Shown here one piece after another: positions 51,481 to 62,229 of a DNA stretch of 64,000 nucleotides; position 1 is the first letter of the stretch; each line of letters starts with the position of its first letter. This stretch comes from Leucaena leucocephala. Taxonomy: Eukaryota > Streptophyta > Magnoliopsida > Fabales > Fabaceae. The stretch covers positions 8,487,501-8,551,500 of the forward strand of contig CM073546.1 of NCBI GenBank assembly GCA_037074615.1, in the 5' to 3' direction. The translations under genes were made by a program, and so were the position numbers. The notes beneath the pieces were generated by a model. It was not told the DNA's origin and ran no database searches. It worked only from the letters and a program-made list of their open reading frames with translations.

Positions 51481-52562
51481 GTGATCCTATTGGTATTTGA
51501 CAAAATGTTTTATTTGGATTGCTTGCCTATGGATTTAGTTGTAGGCGACATAGGGGTATCGCCCTAGCTTTATTGCATGGATGTGACGTCTCTTTTTAAC
51601 TAACTGTCACATGTATCAAAGTATTTTTTAGGTAAGTATAATTTAAATGTAAATATATATAAGAAAAAAATTTCAACTCTTATAACTAACTTCGTGTTTA
51701 CATTAATTGTAGGTACATGCAAGAAGAGTTATTTTCCAAGGGCAAACAAGGTAAGTTTGGATTCCTATACCCAATTTAGATTTATGAAAAAGGGGACCTC
51801 TCAAGCTTCGAGACTTCAATACATTTTGAGGAAGCTTAGTGAAACTGATATTAATTATTTTTTGTACCATTATGTATGTAAGAAAAATAATATTTCATAC
51901 TACTTTTGTATTTACTTAATGATAATACTCATTCTTTTTAACTTTTATAGCAACCATTGGCAATTGGTCATGCTATGTAAGCACAGTTATAAAGTTATTT
52001 TCTTATGTTCCATCCATTACAAGCCATCGAGCTATGTCAAGAATATTATGAACTCCTGAGTTTTCTTCTACAAAATAGTGGTCTTTGTAATAAATGGGTT
52101 AATAACTTTATAATTTTGTTCATAGGGCTTCGAGGATGTTCATATTGTAAAGGCTCTTAAGCATGCCAACGAGGTAAAGGACCCTGAATAGATCATACCA
52201 AAGGTAATCAAAGTGTTAAGTGTTAGACTCCACATTTTGATGAAAACAAATAATTTTTATCATTTTAATATTACAAAGTCGAAGGCAACCTAAAGAAAAC
52301 AACTTGTGTGGGTTATACATGGTTCGATAAATGATCAATATTATCTTGTCAAATAGGATTGACCTGACTAAGGAGGTAGAATTGTGTTTTTAAAGATTTC
52401 ATATTTTTTTTGGTTTAATATATATTAGTAATACCTAAATTTCTTTAATTTTAATTTGATATTTCAGATGTTTGATTAACCTGACCCATTTCTTAAGCAA
52501 AATATCGATGACCTACACAATCGTTGGGCTGCGTTTTTTGTTCAAAATCTTTCTTCTCAATA
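51481..52562 (+). pseudogene. C48 (ULP1-like) cysteine peptidase domain of a CACTA gene, broken
   Basis: Exon-like pieces separated by AT-rich introns: YMQEELFSKGKQGKFGF (from 51712), NHWQLVMLCKHSYKVIFL (from about 51952, with the catalytic-type histidine in HW), KPSSYVKNIMNS to 52059, NNLCGLYMV (about 52300, with the catalytic-type cysteine), and NIDDLHNRWAAFFVQNLSSQ with a stop at 52562. The strand and loop order fits the ULP1-like domain found in plant CACTA and Mutator proteins, a family related to SUMO proteases. Stops make it non-functional. Confidence 0.7.
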
Positions 52563-52779
52563 GTATATAATACATTTTTTAAATTTTCTGTGTAAATTGT
52601 TACAGTTTTTGTATTGAATTTTATTAAATGAATAATGAGCAATTGAATTATGTCTCTGCCATCTTGATCTCCGTCATTTCTGCTATCTTTTGATTTGTAT
52701 ATTTGGGTTATTTATTTATATGAATCTTCAGGGGATAGGGCAATGAAATAGTGAATGGGTCAAATTAAAAAAATAACAT

Positions 52780-53132
52780 TTAAACTAGAAAACAGTAGTC
52801 TGATGTAGAAACAATTTCATCTACACTGATTGAGTGCAGGGGAGGTATAGAAAATACATCCATCTACATTAGTTGTAACACAACCGGTGTAGATATTAGC
52901 ATATTCTACATCAAATATCTTTTGGACCGATTTAAATATTCTATTTTTCCCTTAGAAAATGAGCCTTTTACACCTCATATTTAGACTGCTTTAAAAAAGA
53001 TTTCTTTTACACTAGTATACCACCCAGTTTAAAAGGTGGTACACTTTTTACATAGGCTATTTCTACACCGGTTCAAGGTCAGGTATAAAATAACATTTTT
53101 AACCAGTTTAGAAAGCCTATTTTTTAGTAGTG
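52780..53132. repeat. Right subterminal and terminal inverted repeat of the CACTA relic
   Basis: TCTACACTGA, ACCGGTGTAGATA, TACACTAGTA and TTCTACACCGGTT repeats lead to the terminus TTTTTTAGTAGTG at 53132, followed by TTA. Confidence 0.75.
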
Positions 53133-53855
53133 TTACATCGAAAGCTTTGTAAAAAATCTCTTTGTGAACCCAAAAGATCATAACTGCTCTCTTGCAAGTT
53201 TAATTGCAGTTCAGAGGTTAAGAGAACTAACGTTCCAGAGGTCCAGCTAGAGGAAACTAATAGAAACTCGTATTAATACTTCTATAAACTCGTATTAATA
53301 CTCAAATAATTAATCCTCATTTTTCTCCAATTTTTTGAGACCTCCACACAGATCAAATAATTAAATATAGCTAAATAGCTCGCAATTAACTAAATGTCTA
53401 AAAATTCCTTAAAACTTGCTCTAGTGAAATTTCATTTGTCACCTCAAATGGGCCTTAATATCTCATTTTCTATTTTCTAGGATTTTTTTGGAATTTTTGT
53501 GTATTTTCATAATTACCCCTTTTAGTTCGAAACGTCCTAAACTTACGATTTTGCCTTTACTTTAGCCCAACCCCATAAACCTTCAGTTTGAGGCTTCTAC
53601 CTCAACCATAGGTTTATAACTAACATCTTTTCTCTTTCTGAGCCCTTGAAACTCTCCTGGAATCCCCAAGTTTATTTACATATTTGCCCCAGGTACTTTC
53701 TCTATTTGCACCTTAGTCCATGAACTTCCTTTATTCGTAGTTTAGTCCCTTAAAACCCTCTGTATGTTATTGGGACTTTTTCTCAAAGGGCCATGATAGT
53801 CGACCTATTTTAGGCTACTTTCTTGGCTTTTAGGCTTAAAAATTGGGATGTGACA
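53133..53855 (-). repeat. LTR fragment (Tekay-like), with unassigned left portion
   Basis: From about 53300 the text has the LTR signature: TTTAGTCCCTT, a GCACCTTAGTCC block, TTTTAGGCTACTTTC, ending AAAATTGGGATGTGACA at 53855. This equals the 5' end of a minus-strand LTR. 53133-53300 is unassigned. No matching other end was found. Confidence 0.55.
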
Positions 53856-54079
53856 CTAGCGATTATCCCTTAACAACTAGAAATGTCAATCGTTAACGTA
53901 GCCTTGTGTCAAAACCACTAGAAAATGTCCCATACCGCTAGAAATTATGTCAACCTTCTATATTCTCTAGTGGTGTTTCTAGCTGTTAGTACTGAACCGC
54001 TAGAAATTACTTGAGTTTCTAGTGATTGAAGTGAACGGGTAAAATTTGACCGCTACTAAAACAATGTTTTTTTGTAGTG
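53854..54079. mobile_element. Right-end fragment of a second CACTA family
   Basis: Ends TTTTTTTGTAGTG at 54079, whose complement CACTACAAAAAAAC is a classical CACTA terminus. CTAGAAAT/CCGCTAGAAAT/TTTCTAGTG subterminal repeats recur at least six times. It starts CACTAGCG directly at, and overlapping by two bases, the end of the LTR fragment, so it is either a 226-bp element with unlike ends or a truncated one. Confidence 0.6.
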
Positions 54080-55207
54080 TGTGCATATCAAGTTCATGGA
54101 TATGATCTGCTAATCATAGATAGAGTGAGTTTGTCTTTAGGTCACCAGAGCATTTAGGGCAAGATTTTTAAAACATGCTTCTTTTAAGATTCTTTATATC
54201 AATAATAATGTCACATGCATTTTTATGAAATATCTCGTCTTCTTATAGTTCATGCACTGCATAGATGCTAAAAACTCAATTTTGTTTTGTAGTTCACAAA
54301 TTTTTTCTCTTTATCACTTGGTGAGGTCCTAAGCTTTAGAGAGAGCCATAGCTCAACTCTCTGACATTGAAAAAGCTAGCTTGTGATAATGTTGCTGCCC
54401 ATGTTCATTCAGACTCTAAAATATAATTCTGCTTTATTTGCAACTGCGTAATTTTGAAGTATTTTATATTAATTTATTTATAACTTGCATGGCAGTGAAG
54501 CTAAAGTAGAATGATGCAGTGTTGGAAATGTTTCGTACTAATTATATTGGCACTATGGCTCCACATATATCGTGCTCTCTCCTTCACTATACCACCACAG
54601 ATTAAGCCAAAAAGATCAGTTATTAATCCTTCATTATTTGATGGATTATATCAATATCTGATAAATCAAGAAGTGGTTTCTCAAGTTGAGAACTTGATGG
54701 ACAAGTTTCCATATGGAGATCTTGCCTAGCATTTGATCGAGTAGCCACTCCTTTATGCAACCAAAAAAGCTCGTAATAGATTCTAGAAAATTATGTATAA
54801 TTAGCTTTGTCTTTCCATATAAAATAACTTAAGTCAATTGATAGGTTTTATCTCAGGGCTAATATATATGTAATTCACATTTCAATTAGTAAATGTGAGA
54901 CTGAAGATATTCTAATAAGTGAAATGATGTTGAGTGTTGTAGAAATGGATGTGCATGAGTTCACTGGATATTCCATAAGGAGATTGGAGGATGTACCATG
55001 ATGTCATTGTTATGGTGATAGATATCACTTGAAGGAAGAATTTGGAAATCTTTAGGCAATTATTTAACATTTGAAATTGTCATGATGATCTAATTTCACA
55101 TGTTCCAAACATGAACTTTAATGAGATTTTAGGCCCACTTCTTTCACCTCATAAAGAGCCGTAAAAGTTGATAAAGCAAGTGGTTTTGATTGAAGGTTTT
55201 GATTTGG
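54080..55207 (+). other. Unassigned DNA with possible host-gene fragments
   Basis: No intact gene. A 72-codon frame at 54511-54729 ends in a plausible coding stretch (INPSLFDGLYQYLINQEVV). In another frame the overlapping start reads NDAVLEMFRTNYIGTMAPHI, and 54330-54380 reads ERAIAQLSDIEKASL. Together they could be decayed exons of one gene with frameshifts. I do not recognise the family. Confidence 0.3.
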
Positions 55208-55212
55208 TCAAG

Positions 55213-56128
55213 TGATAGAGGACCATGGAAGGATCAAGCATCAAAGGAAGACCAAAACACAGAGCTTAGAGCCCAAGCAAAAAGATGGAAGTCCAACACT
55301 CTAAAAGACCCATTACAAGGCATTGCAGGCCCAATGACGAGAGCAAGGACCAAATCTATGAAAAGAGGCATTGAATTATTTGATAAAAGATCTTAAAGAG
55401 TTAGAACCTATCTATTTGGAAGAAGCATCCCTCAATCAGCCTATCAAGGGTCCAAACATGTTGATTACATTGCTAGAAGCCAAACAAGATGATGCACAAG
55501 GCCCATGTGCAGTCCAGATTGAAGAATTCACTCAAAATACGATGTGACAAGCATGTGCCTTGGAGGAGGAGCATAAGTGACGTCCAAGAATACTCAAGAA
55601 GCATCAAGAAGGCGTCTTTATGTATTAGTTATGGTTTAATTTCGTTTTTTTAAGTTTCCATTTATATTTGCATTACATAAGGCCTTTTGGTCAAAGATTG
55701 CATAAGAATATTTTAGGTTAGTTTCCTATTTTTAGGTAGCAGCCTTTGTCTCCAAGAAAAGGTAATTTTCCTATTTCCTTTAGCCTTAATTGGTGCCAAC
55801 CAACATAGCCAATCATCATTAAGGCATATTTATGGCATTTATGACGTAGGGTTTTTTTTTCTAGATTGTTCTTTTGCTGCCTATGTAAAGCTACGTTTTT
55901 GGGAGAAAAGACATTAATGAATTTTTAGAGAATTTTTGTTTCTCGAGTGAGCTTTGCTTGCCGCCTCATATTCTCGTGCGAATACTCGACTGTATCAAGG
56001 ACTGATCATCCTTGTGGTGTCTCTATGGCTAGGGTTGTAAGAGACAGGTTCTCTTAAGGTCCTACCTTTGATCGTTCGTCTAGTTTTCTAACTTATTTCT
56101 AGCTGATCCATATTCGTACCTTATATCA
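55213..56128 (+). repeat. 5' LTR of the CRM-like element
   Basis: 916 bp, TGATAGAGGACC to CCTTATATCA. Compared with the 3' LTR it lacks GA near 55219, has one extra A near 55363 and one fewer T in the T-run near 55852. Confidence 0.95.
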
Positions 56129-56130
56129 TT

Positions 56131-56142
56131 TGGTATCAAAGC
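56131..56142 (+). other. Primer-binding site, initiator tRNA-Met
   Basis: TGGTATCAAAGC, two bases after the LTR, one mismatch from the usual plant TGGTATCAGAGC. Confidence 0.88.
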
Positions 56143-56914
56143 TAAGGTTTGCTAGAAACCAAGTTCTATCCTTTTATATATTATTTCTGTTAATTCTATC
56201 ATTTGTTCTTTGTCCATTGCTTTCATCAATTTGGTTCTTCTCTTATTTGTTTTTTTTTTGTGACTTTCTACGTTCCTTTGAGCCAAAAAAAACAAAAAAA
56301 AAAAAGAATCCGAAAAAAAAAAGAAAAAAAAACAGAGAGAGGAGCTGTAGATTTGAGAACTGCAATGTTAAAGATGAGTTTCCTAAAAAAAAAAAATTGA
56401 GAAGAGCTTCCATTGCAAGTCACAACTAGTTTCCTAACAGTTCTTATTTCCGTTCTTGCATATTTCCTAATTTTTTTTTGCGTATTGCTTAATTTGAATT
56501 TCTTTCCTTTTTCCTTCAAGTGTCTTATTTGCTTCCTTCCTTCCATATCTTACCTTCCTAACTTGATTTGCTTTTCTTGCAAGTTGCTCAATTTCCTAAA
56601 TTATTTTTGAGGAAGCACCTTTTCATATTCACCTTTCTTATCTCTTATATTTTTCTGGTTCTTGCAATTCTGGTTGTGGAGATTACCATTTATTAACATT
56701 GTCTCTTGATTTTTGTTGAGTTTCAATCAAGAATATTATAGGAGGCAAGTTTGAGTGGTAAAAGGCGAGAGTGTTATTACATCAATTTAAAAGCCAGATT
56801 TAAGTTAAACACGAGTGACACTATGATTTCTTGAGTGAAACACGTGAGTAGAGTGGTAAGGTCCTTTCTCACTATTTCATTTCTCTTTGATCACACTAAC
56901 GTCTCAGTTTCAAG
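56143..56914 (+). other. 5' leader of the CRM-like element
   Basis: Non-coding. Contains A-rich low-complexity runs at 56286-56330 and 56384-56396. Frames on both strands here are read through these runs and are not genes. Would contain the packaging region in a live element. Confidence 0.7.
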
Positions 56915-58044
56915 ATGAGTGACAGAGAAGCCCCTATGGAAGAATTCAACACAGATCCTAAGCTGTTCATGAGAGCCATGAGAGATGAATTTCTCAAACT
57001 CAAGTTGGAGCTAGCAGAGCTAAAAGCATCCAAAACAAGTAGTAGTGACGAGGAGGTGATTAGATCTGGTTCTTCATCCTCAAAGACTAGGAGCAGACCT
57101 GAAAACGTGATTTTGACACCTATGACCCAAAGGTCAAGTACCCTACCTTCAAGGGTAATATAAATCCAGATGCATACCTTGACTGGGAAATGAAGTTTGA
57201 GCAAATCTTCAGAATGAATGACTGGCCAGAAGAAAAGAAGGTAAAAATTGCCTCATATCAATTTTCTGACTATGCTATTGTTTGGTGGGAAGATTTACAG
57301 CTTAAAAGGCGTCTAAAGGGCAAGGGACCACCTCATACATGGTCAAAGCTAAAGAAACTCATGCGCAACAAGTATGTCCCTAGTTACTACTACCGAGAGC
57401 TAAATAGAAAGTTACGACTGTTTGGCCAAGGCTCTATGACTGTCACTGAATATGTGCATGAACTTGACCTTCTTCGAATGCGAGCTGGAGTACAAGAAGG
57501 AGAAGAAGCAAGCATGACCAGAATCATTGATGGGTTACGGCCTGAAATTAGAGACAAAGTTGAGATGTACACTTTCGTTGATAAAGAAGAGCTAGTGCAT
57601 AAAGCCATCAAAGTTGAGAAGCGGTATAAAGAAAAACACTCCAAATCCTCATCTCATGGTTGGAGGGACTCTAGATCAGCATCGAAGTGGAAGGATTCTA
57701 AGGCTAAAGATGTTGCAAAATTCCCACCAAAAGCCAAGGAGGAATCCAAGCCCAAGATTGAGTGGAGAACTTCTTCTACTGATCGCACCTCTTCCCTTCA
57801 ATGTTTTAGATGTCATGGAAAAGGGCATATTGCTTCCCAATGTCCCAATAAGAGGGCCATGATCCTCAAAGATAATGGTGAGTATGCCAGTGTGCATTCT
57901 AGTGATGAAAGTGCTGATGACATGCCTTCTTTGGTGACTGATTCTGAATTGGAGATTGATGAAGCTGAACCTGTTAAGGGAGAAGCATTAGTGGCTAGAA
58001 GAGCCCTAAACATGCAACCAAAGGAAGATGACGAACCAGAGTAG
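56915..58044 (+). pseudogene. gag, capsid and nucleocapsid, broken
   Basis: Structural polyprotein start. The first frame opens at ATG 56915 (MSDREAPMEEFN) with an acidic/serine-rich N-terminus, then the frame changes near 57105 and the conserved capsid continues as NINPDAYLDWEMKFEQIF, YAIVWWEDL, VPSYYYRELNRKL and VTEYVHELDLLRMRAGV. A basic, serine-rich linker precedes a zinc knuckle CFRCHGKGHIASQC (CX2CX4HX4C) near 57800. An acidic tail ends in TAG at 58042-58044; the same frame stays open into protease, so this stop interrupts a gag-pol fusion. The ATG at 57190 is internal. Confidence 0.88.
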
Positions 58045-58491
58045 CGAGAGCTCATCTTCCACACTAGGTGCTTCATCAAGCATAAGGTATGTAGCATGGT
58101 TATTGATAGTGGTAGTGTTACCAATGTTGCTAGTACCTTACTTGTTGAAAAGTTGGATTTACCTACTATGAAGCATCCTAAGCCTTATAAATTGCAATGG
58201 TTGAATGATAGTGCTGAAGCTAAGGTCACTAAGCAAGTTTTGGTTTCTTTTTCCATTGGCAACTACCATGCTGAAGTTTTATGTGATGTAGTCCCAATGC
58301 TTGCTGGACATCTTTTGCTTGGAAGACCATGGCAGTTTGATAGCAGAGCTCACCATGATGGTTACAAAAATTGCTATTCTGTACCTTTCAATGGAAAAAT
58401 CATTGTATTAAAGCCTCTTAGGCCTAAGGAAGCTTATGATGACCAAGTAAGGATTGAGAAAGAATGCAAAAAAAAAAAGTGGGTGGAGTGA
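58045..58491 (+). pseudogene. Aspartic protease region of pol
   Basis: IFHTRCFIKHKVC leads to the active-site motif VIDSGSVTNVAS (D-S-G, from about 58099) and the second conserved element HLLLGRPW near 58310. It would cleave the polyprotein. Same frame as gag downstream of 57105; it ends at a stop at 58489-58491 reached only because the frame shifts at the A11 run. Confidence 0.85.
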
Positions 58492-60361
58492 AAAAGAGAG
58501 AGTACAGAAAAAAGAAAAGAAAAGGGATGAATATGAGAAAAATGAACAAAAGAAAGAGAGTCTATTTGCTGGAAAAAGTGAGGTTAAGAGAGCATTATTG
58601 AGTGAGCGAGTCTTGGTGCTTGTGTGCAAGGATGCTTATTTTTCTACTAACCAACTTCACCCCTCCTTGCCTTCTAGTGTTGTGGCTTTGTTGCAGGAAT
58701 TTGGGGACCTATTCCCTGATGAAGTTCCCGATGGGCTTCCCCCCTTAAGAGGAATTGAGCATAGGATTGATTTCATCTCTGGAGCTTCTATACCTAATAG
58801 ACCAGCTTATAGAGCCAATCCCGAAGAAACTAAAGAGATTCAACGCCAAGTTGATGAACTCATGAGGAAAGGCTTTGTAAGGGAGAGTCTAAGCCCATGT
58901 GTTGTTCTAGTACTTCTAGTGCCCAAGAAAGATGGTTCATGGCGAATGTGCGTTGATTGTAGAGCCATCAACAAAATAACAGTTAAGTATCGTTATCCTA
59001 TTCCTCGGTTAGATGACATGCTAGATGAGTTACATGGTGCTACATTATTTTCTAAAATTGACCTACGGAGTGGTTATCATCAAATTCGCATGAAAGAGGG
59101 AGATGAATGGAGAACAGCTTTTAAAACTAAATTTGGATTGTATGAATGGTTGGTTATGCCCTTTGGGTTGACCAATGCACCTAGTACATTCATGAGCTTA
59201 ATGAATCATGTTTTTCGTTCATTTATTGGAAAATTTGTGGTTGTCTACTTTGATGATATTCTTGTTTACAGCAGAACTTTAGATGACCATGTTATGCACT
59301 TGTGTGAGGTGTTTAAAACTCTTAGAGAAAACAGCTTGTATGCTAATTTTCAAAAATGTTCTTTTTGTATGGATTCTGTTGTGTTTCTTGGCTTTGTTGT
59401 AGGAGCTCAAGGGATCCGTGTGGATGAAGAGAAGGTGAAAGCTATCAGGGATTGGCCAACCCCCACAAATGCTAATGAAGTAAGGAGTTTCCATGGATTA
59501 GCAAGTTTCTATAGGAGGTTTGTTAAGGATTTTTCATCTATTGCTGCACCTTTAAATGAACTTGTTAAGAAGCATGTTATTTTTAGATGGGGTGAATCAC
59601 AAGAAAAGGCTTTTAACACCCTAAAGGAGAAATTAACTAATGCACCACTTTTGTGTTTGCCTGATTTTAATAAAATTTTTGAAGTGGAATGTGATGCTTC
59701 TGGAATTGGTATTGGTGCTGTTTTGATGCAAGAGTCTAGGCCTCTGGCTTACTTTAGTGAGAAACTAAGTGGAGCTTCCTTGAATTACTCTACTTATGAT
59801 AAGGAGCTCTATGCTTTGAAAAGAACTTTGGAAACTTGGCAGCATTATCTTTGGTCCAAAGAGTTCATTATTCACTCTGACCATGAAAGTTTGAAGTTTC
59901 TAAAGTCTCAAGGTAAGCTTAACAAGAGGCATGCTCGCTGGTTAGAGTTCATAGAGACTTTTCCATATGTGATCAAGCATAAGCAGGGTAAGGAGAATGT
60001 TGTTGCAGATGCTTTTTCCCGGAGGTATTCCCTTATTACTTCTCTACATGCTAGGTTACTTGGGTTTGAACTGTTGAAAGGATTGTATCATTCTGATTGT
60101 GATTTTTCTGGGATTTGGTCTTCTTGTGAAAAGCATGGATTGAATGACTTTTACATATATGATGGGTTTCTTTTTAAGAAAAACAGATTGTGCATTCCTA
60201 AATGTTCTATGCGTGAATTGCTTGTCAAAGAAACTCATGGTGGTGGTTTGATGGGTCACTTTGGTATTGATAAAACTTTAGCTCTTTTGCATGAACACTT
60301 TTATTGGCCTGGTATGCGCAAAGATGTTGTGTCTGTTTGTGCTAAAATGTGTGACATGTAG
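58454..60361 (+). pseudogene. Reverse transcriptase, RNase H and start of integrase
   Basis: 635 codons open. After a lysine/glutamate linker come the RT fingers (VLLVPKKDGSWRMCVDCRAI), LFSKIDLRSGYHQIRM, the catalytic YFDDILVYS (residue 265 on) and thumb. RNase H begins near residue 410 with FEVECDASGIGIGAVL, then YDKELYALKRTL and IIHSDHESLKFL. The integrase zinc-binding part is HGGGLMGHFGIDKTL and FYWPGMRKDV. The frame closes at TAG 60359-60361, beyond a four-A run at 60344-60347 where the integrase continues in another frame. RT and RNase H look intact in residue content. Confidence 0.93.
58468..58478 (+). other. A11 run at the protease/RT frame change
   Basis: Eleven adenines in a lysine-rich linker. 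The protease frame reads on to a stop within 13 bases; the RT frame is one base displaced. A simple slippage mutation is the likeliest cause. Confidence 0.7.
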
Positions 60362-61400
60362 GCATGCAAAGTCTAAGGTTCAACCTCATGGTTTATATTC
60401 CCCTCTACCAGTGCCTTCCCAACCTTGGGTAGATATTTCTATGGATTTTGTGTTGGGTTTGCCTAGGTCTCAATCTGGGAAAGATAGCATCTTTGTTGTA
60501 GTGGATAGATTTAGTAAAATGGCTCATTTTATTGCTTGTTCTAAAACAAATTATGCTGTGCATATTGCTGACTTGTTCTTCACAGAAATTGTTAGATTGC
60601 ATGGATTGCCTAAAACCATTGTGAGTGATAGGGATGTAAAGTTTCTTAGCCATTTTTGGAGGACCTTATGGAGTAAGCTTGGAACCAAGTTGCTGTTTTC
60701 TACTGTGGCACATCCCCAAACGGATGGGCAAACTGAAGTCGTCAATAGAACACTCACTACCTTGTTACGTGCAATAATTCAAAAGAACTTGAAGAATTGG
60801 GTCAATTGCTTGCCTCATATTGAATTTGCATATAACAGGGCTATTCACTCTTCCACTTCATTCTCTCCATTTGAGATTGTTTATGGCTTTAATCCTCTAT
60901 CTCCTTTGGATATTCTACCTTTGCCCTCTAGTGAACAAGCTAACCTTGATGGCAAGAAAAAGGCTGAGTTTGTGCAGGAATTACATGCAAAGGTGAGGGC
61001 CAACATCGAGAGAAAGAATGAGCAATATATAAAGCAAGCTAACAAAGGTCGTAGGAAAGTTGTCTTTGAGCCTGGAGACTGGGTTTGGGTACATTTACGA
61101 AAGGAGAGGTTTCCAGAACAACGAAAGTCTAAGTTGCAGCTAAGAGGAGATGGCCCTTTCCAAGTCCTGGAGCGAATCAATGATAATGCTTATAAAATAG
61201 ATTTGCCTAGCTCCTATGGTAATGTAAGTGCTACATTTAATGTGTCTGATTTATCTCTCTTTGATGTTGTAGATTCGAGGACGAATCCTTTTGAGCCAGG
61301 AGGGAATGATAGAGAGGACCATGGAAGGATCAAGCATCAAAGGAAGACCAAAACACAGAGCTTAGAGCCCAAGCAAAAAGATGGAAGTCCAACACTCTAA
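60345..61400 (+). pseudogene. Integrase core and C-terminus, running into the 3' LTR
   Basis: Completes the zinc finger (CVTCRHAKSK), then the catalytic core with the D, D, E triad in VVVDRFSKMAHF, TIVSDRDVKFLSHFW and PQTDGQTEVVNRTL. The C-terminal domain has EPGDWVWVHLRKERFP and NVSATFNVSDLSLFDV. The frame passes through the polypurine tract (FEPGGN) and 94 bases into the 3' LTR, stopping at 61398-61400. Reading into the LTR is a known trait of CRM elements. A frame open from 60291 is only its upstream extension. Confidence 0.9.
61294..61306 (+). other. Polypurine tract
   Basis: GAGCCAGGAGGGAA directly before the 3' LTR TGATAG start: the second-strand primer. It overlaps the integrase coding frame. 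Confidence 0.85.
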
Positions 61401-62224
61401 AAGACCCATTACAAGGCATTGCAGGCCCAATGACGAGAGCAAGGACCAAATCTATGAAAGAGGCATTGAATTATTTGATAAAAGATCTTAAAGAGTTAGA
61501 ACCTATCTATTTGGAAGAAGCATCCCTCAATCAGCCTATCAAGGGTCCAAACATGGTGATTACATTGCTAGAAGCCAAACAAGATGATGCACAAGGCCCA
61601 TGTGCAGTCCAGATTGAAGAATTCACTCAAAATACCATGTGACAAGCATGTGTGTTGGAGGAGGAGCATAAGTGACGTCCAAGAATACTCAAAAAGCATC
61701 AAGAAGGCGTCTTTATGTATTAGTTATGGTTTAATTTCGTTTTTTTAAGTTTCCATTTATATTTGCATTAAATAAGGCCTTTTGGTCAAAGATTGCATAA
61801 GAATATTTTAGGTTAGTTTCCTATTTTTAGGTAGCAGCCTTTGTCTCCAAGAAAAGGTAATTTTCCTATTTCCTTTAGCCTTAATTGGTGCCAACCAACA
61901 TAGCCAATCATCATTAAGGCATATTTATGGCATTTATGACGTAGGGTTTTTTTTTTCTAGATTGTTCTTTTGCTGCCTATGTAAGGCTACGTTTTTGGGA
62001 GAAAAGACATGAATGAATTTTTAGAGAATTTTTGTTTCTCGAGTGAGCTTTGCTTGCCGCCTCATATTCTCGTGCGAATACTCGACTGTATCAAGGACTG
62101 ATCATCCTTGTGGTGTCTCTATGGCTAGGGTTGTAAGAGACAGGTTCTCTTAAGGTCCTACCTTTGATCGTTCGTCTAGTTTTCTAACTTATTTATAGCT
62201 GATCCATATTCGTACCTTATATCA
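61307..62224 (+). repeat. 3' LTR of the CRM-like element
   Basis: 918 bp, TGATAGAGAGGACC to CCTTATATCA. Holds the last 31 integrase codons and a further frame with a CR-like motif. Confidence 0.95.
61405..61642 (+). other. CR-like motif frame in the 3' LTR
   Basis: One base out of register with the integrase end, an open stretch reads DPLQGIAGPMTRARTKSMKE and continues to a stop at 61640-61642. The PMTRARTK core resembles the CR motif at the integrase C-terminus of CRM retrotransposons, tied to insertion into centromeric chromatin. The 5' LTR carries the same sequence and register around the break, so the break was present in the template before this insertion. Identification is by recall of the motif. 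Confidence 0.5.
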
Positions 62225-62229
62225 TCAAG

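Larger units (their letters stand above)
31671..53132 (+). mobile_element. CACTA (En/Spm) relic carrying Ptta-type and C48 peptidase gene remains, with nested insertions
   Basis: The right terminus at 53132 reads, on the minus strand, CACTACTAAAAAATAGGC followed by TTTCTAAACTGG. The start at 31736 (CACTGCTAGAAAATAGG, then TTTTCTAAACTGG) agrees with it at 34 of 38 bases. Subterminal TACACC-type repeats lie inside both ends. Between them are exons of two CACTA-borne genes, all on the plus strand, and a large retrotransposon insertion (34925-51063). The left end is ambiguous: either 31736 pairs with 53132 (flanking TAA versus TTA, one mismatch), or 31736 belongs to a separate small element and the true left end was lost at the array breakpoint. 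The bases 31712-31735 carry the motif ATTTTTGTAAATAA that also occurs within the family, favouring the second view. Confidence 0.7.
55208..62229 (+). mobile_element. Full-length Ty3-gypsy retrotransposon, CRM-like, with TCAAG TSDs
   Basis: The element proper is 55213-62224 (7,012 bp), flanked by TCAAG at 55208-55212 and 62225-62229. Order: 5' LTR, primer site, gag, protease, reverse transcriptase, RNase H, integrase, polypurine tract, 3' LTR, i.e. Ty3-gypsy order. Coding is broken at about 57105 (frame change), 58042 (TAG), 58468-58478 (A11 run, frame change) and 60344-60347 (A run, frame change). The two LTRs differ by about nine substitutions and three small indels, roughly 1%, so insertion is recent. 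Features of the integrase end suggest the CRM (centromeric) lineage. Confidence 0.95.

Noticed and set aside
56268..56546. Frames on both strands in the retrotransposon leader
   Set aside because: They are read through A-rich and T-rich runs and differ in nothing from chance; the gag start follows at 56915.
57390..58629. Several minus-strand frames across gag and pol
   Set aside because: All are shadows of the plus-strand polyprotein.
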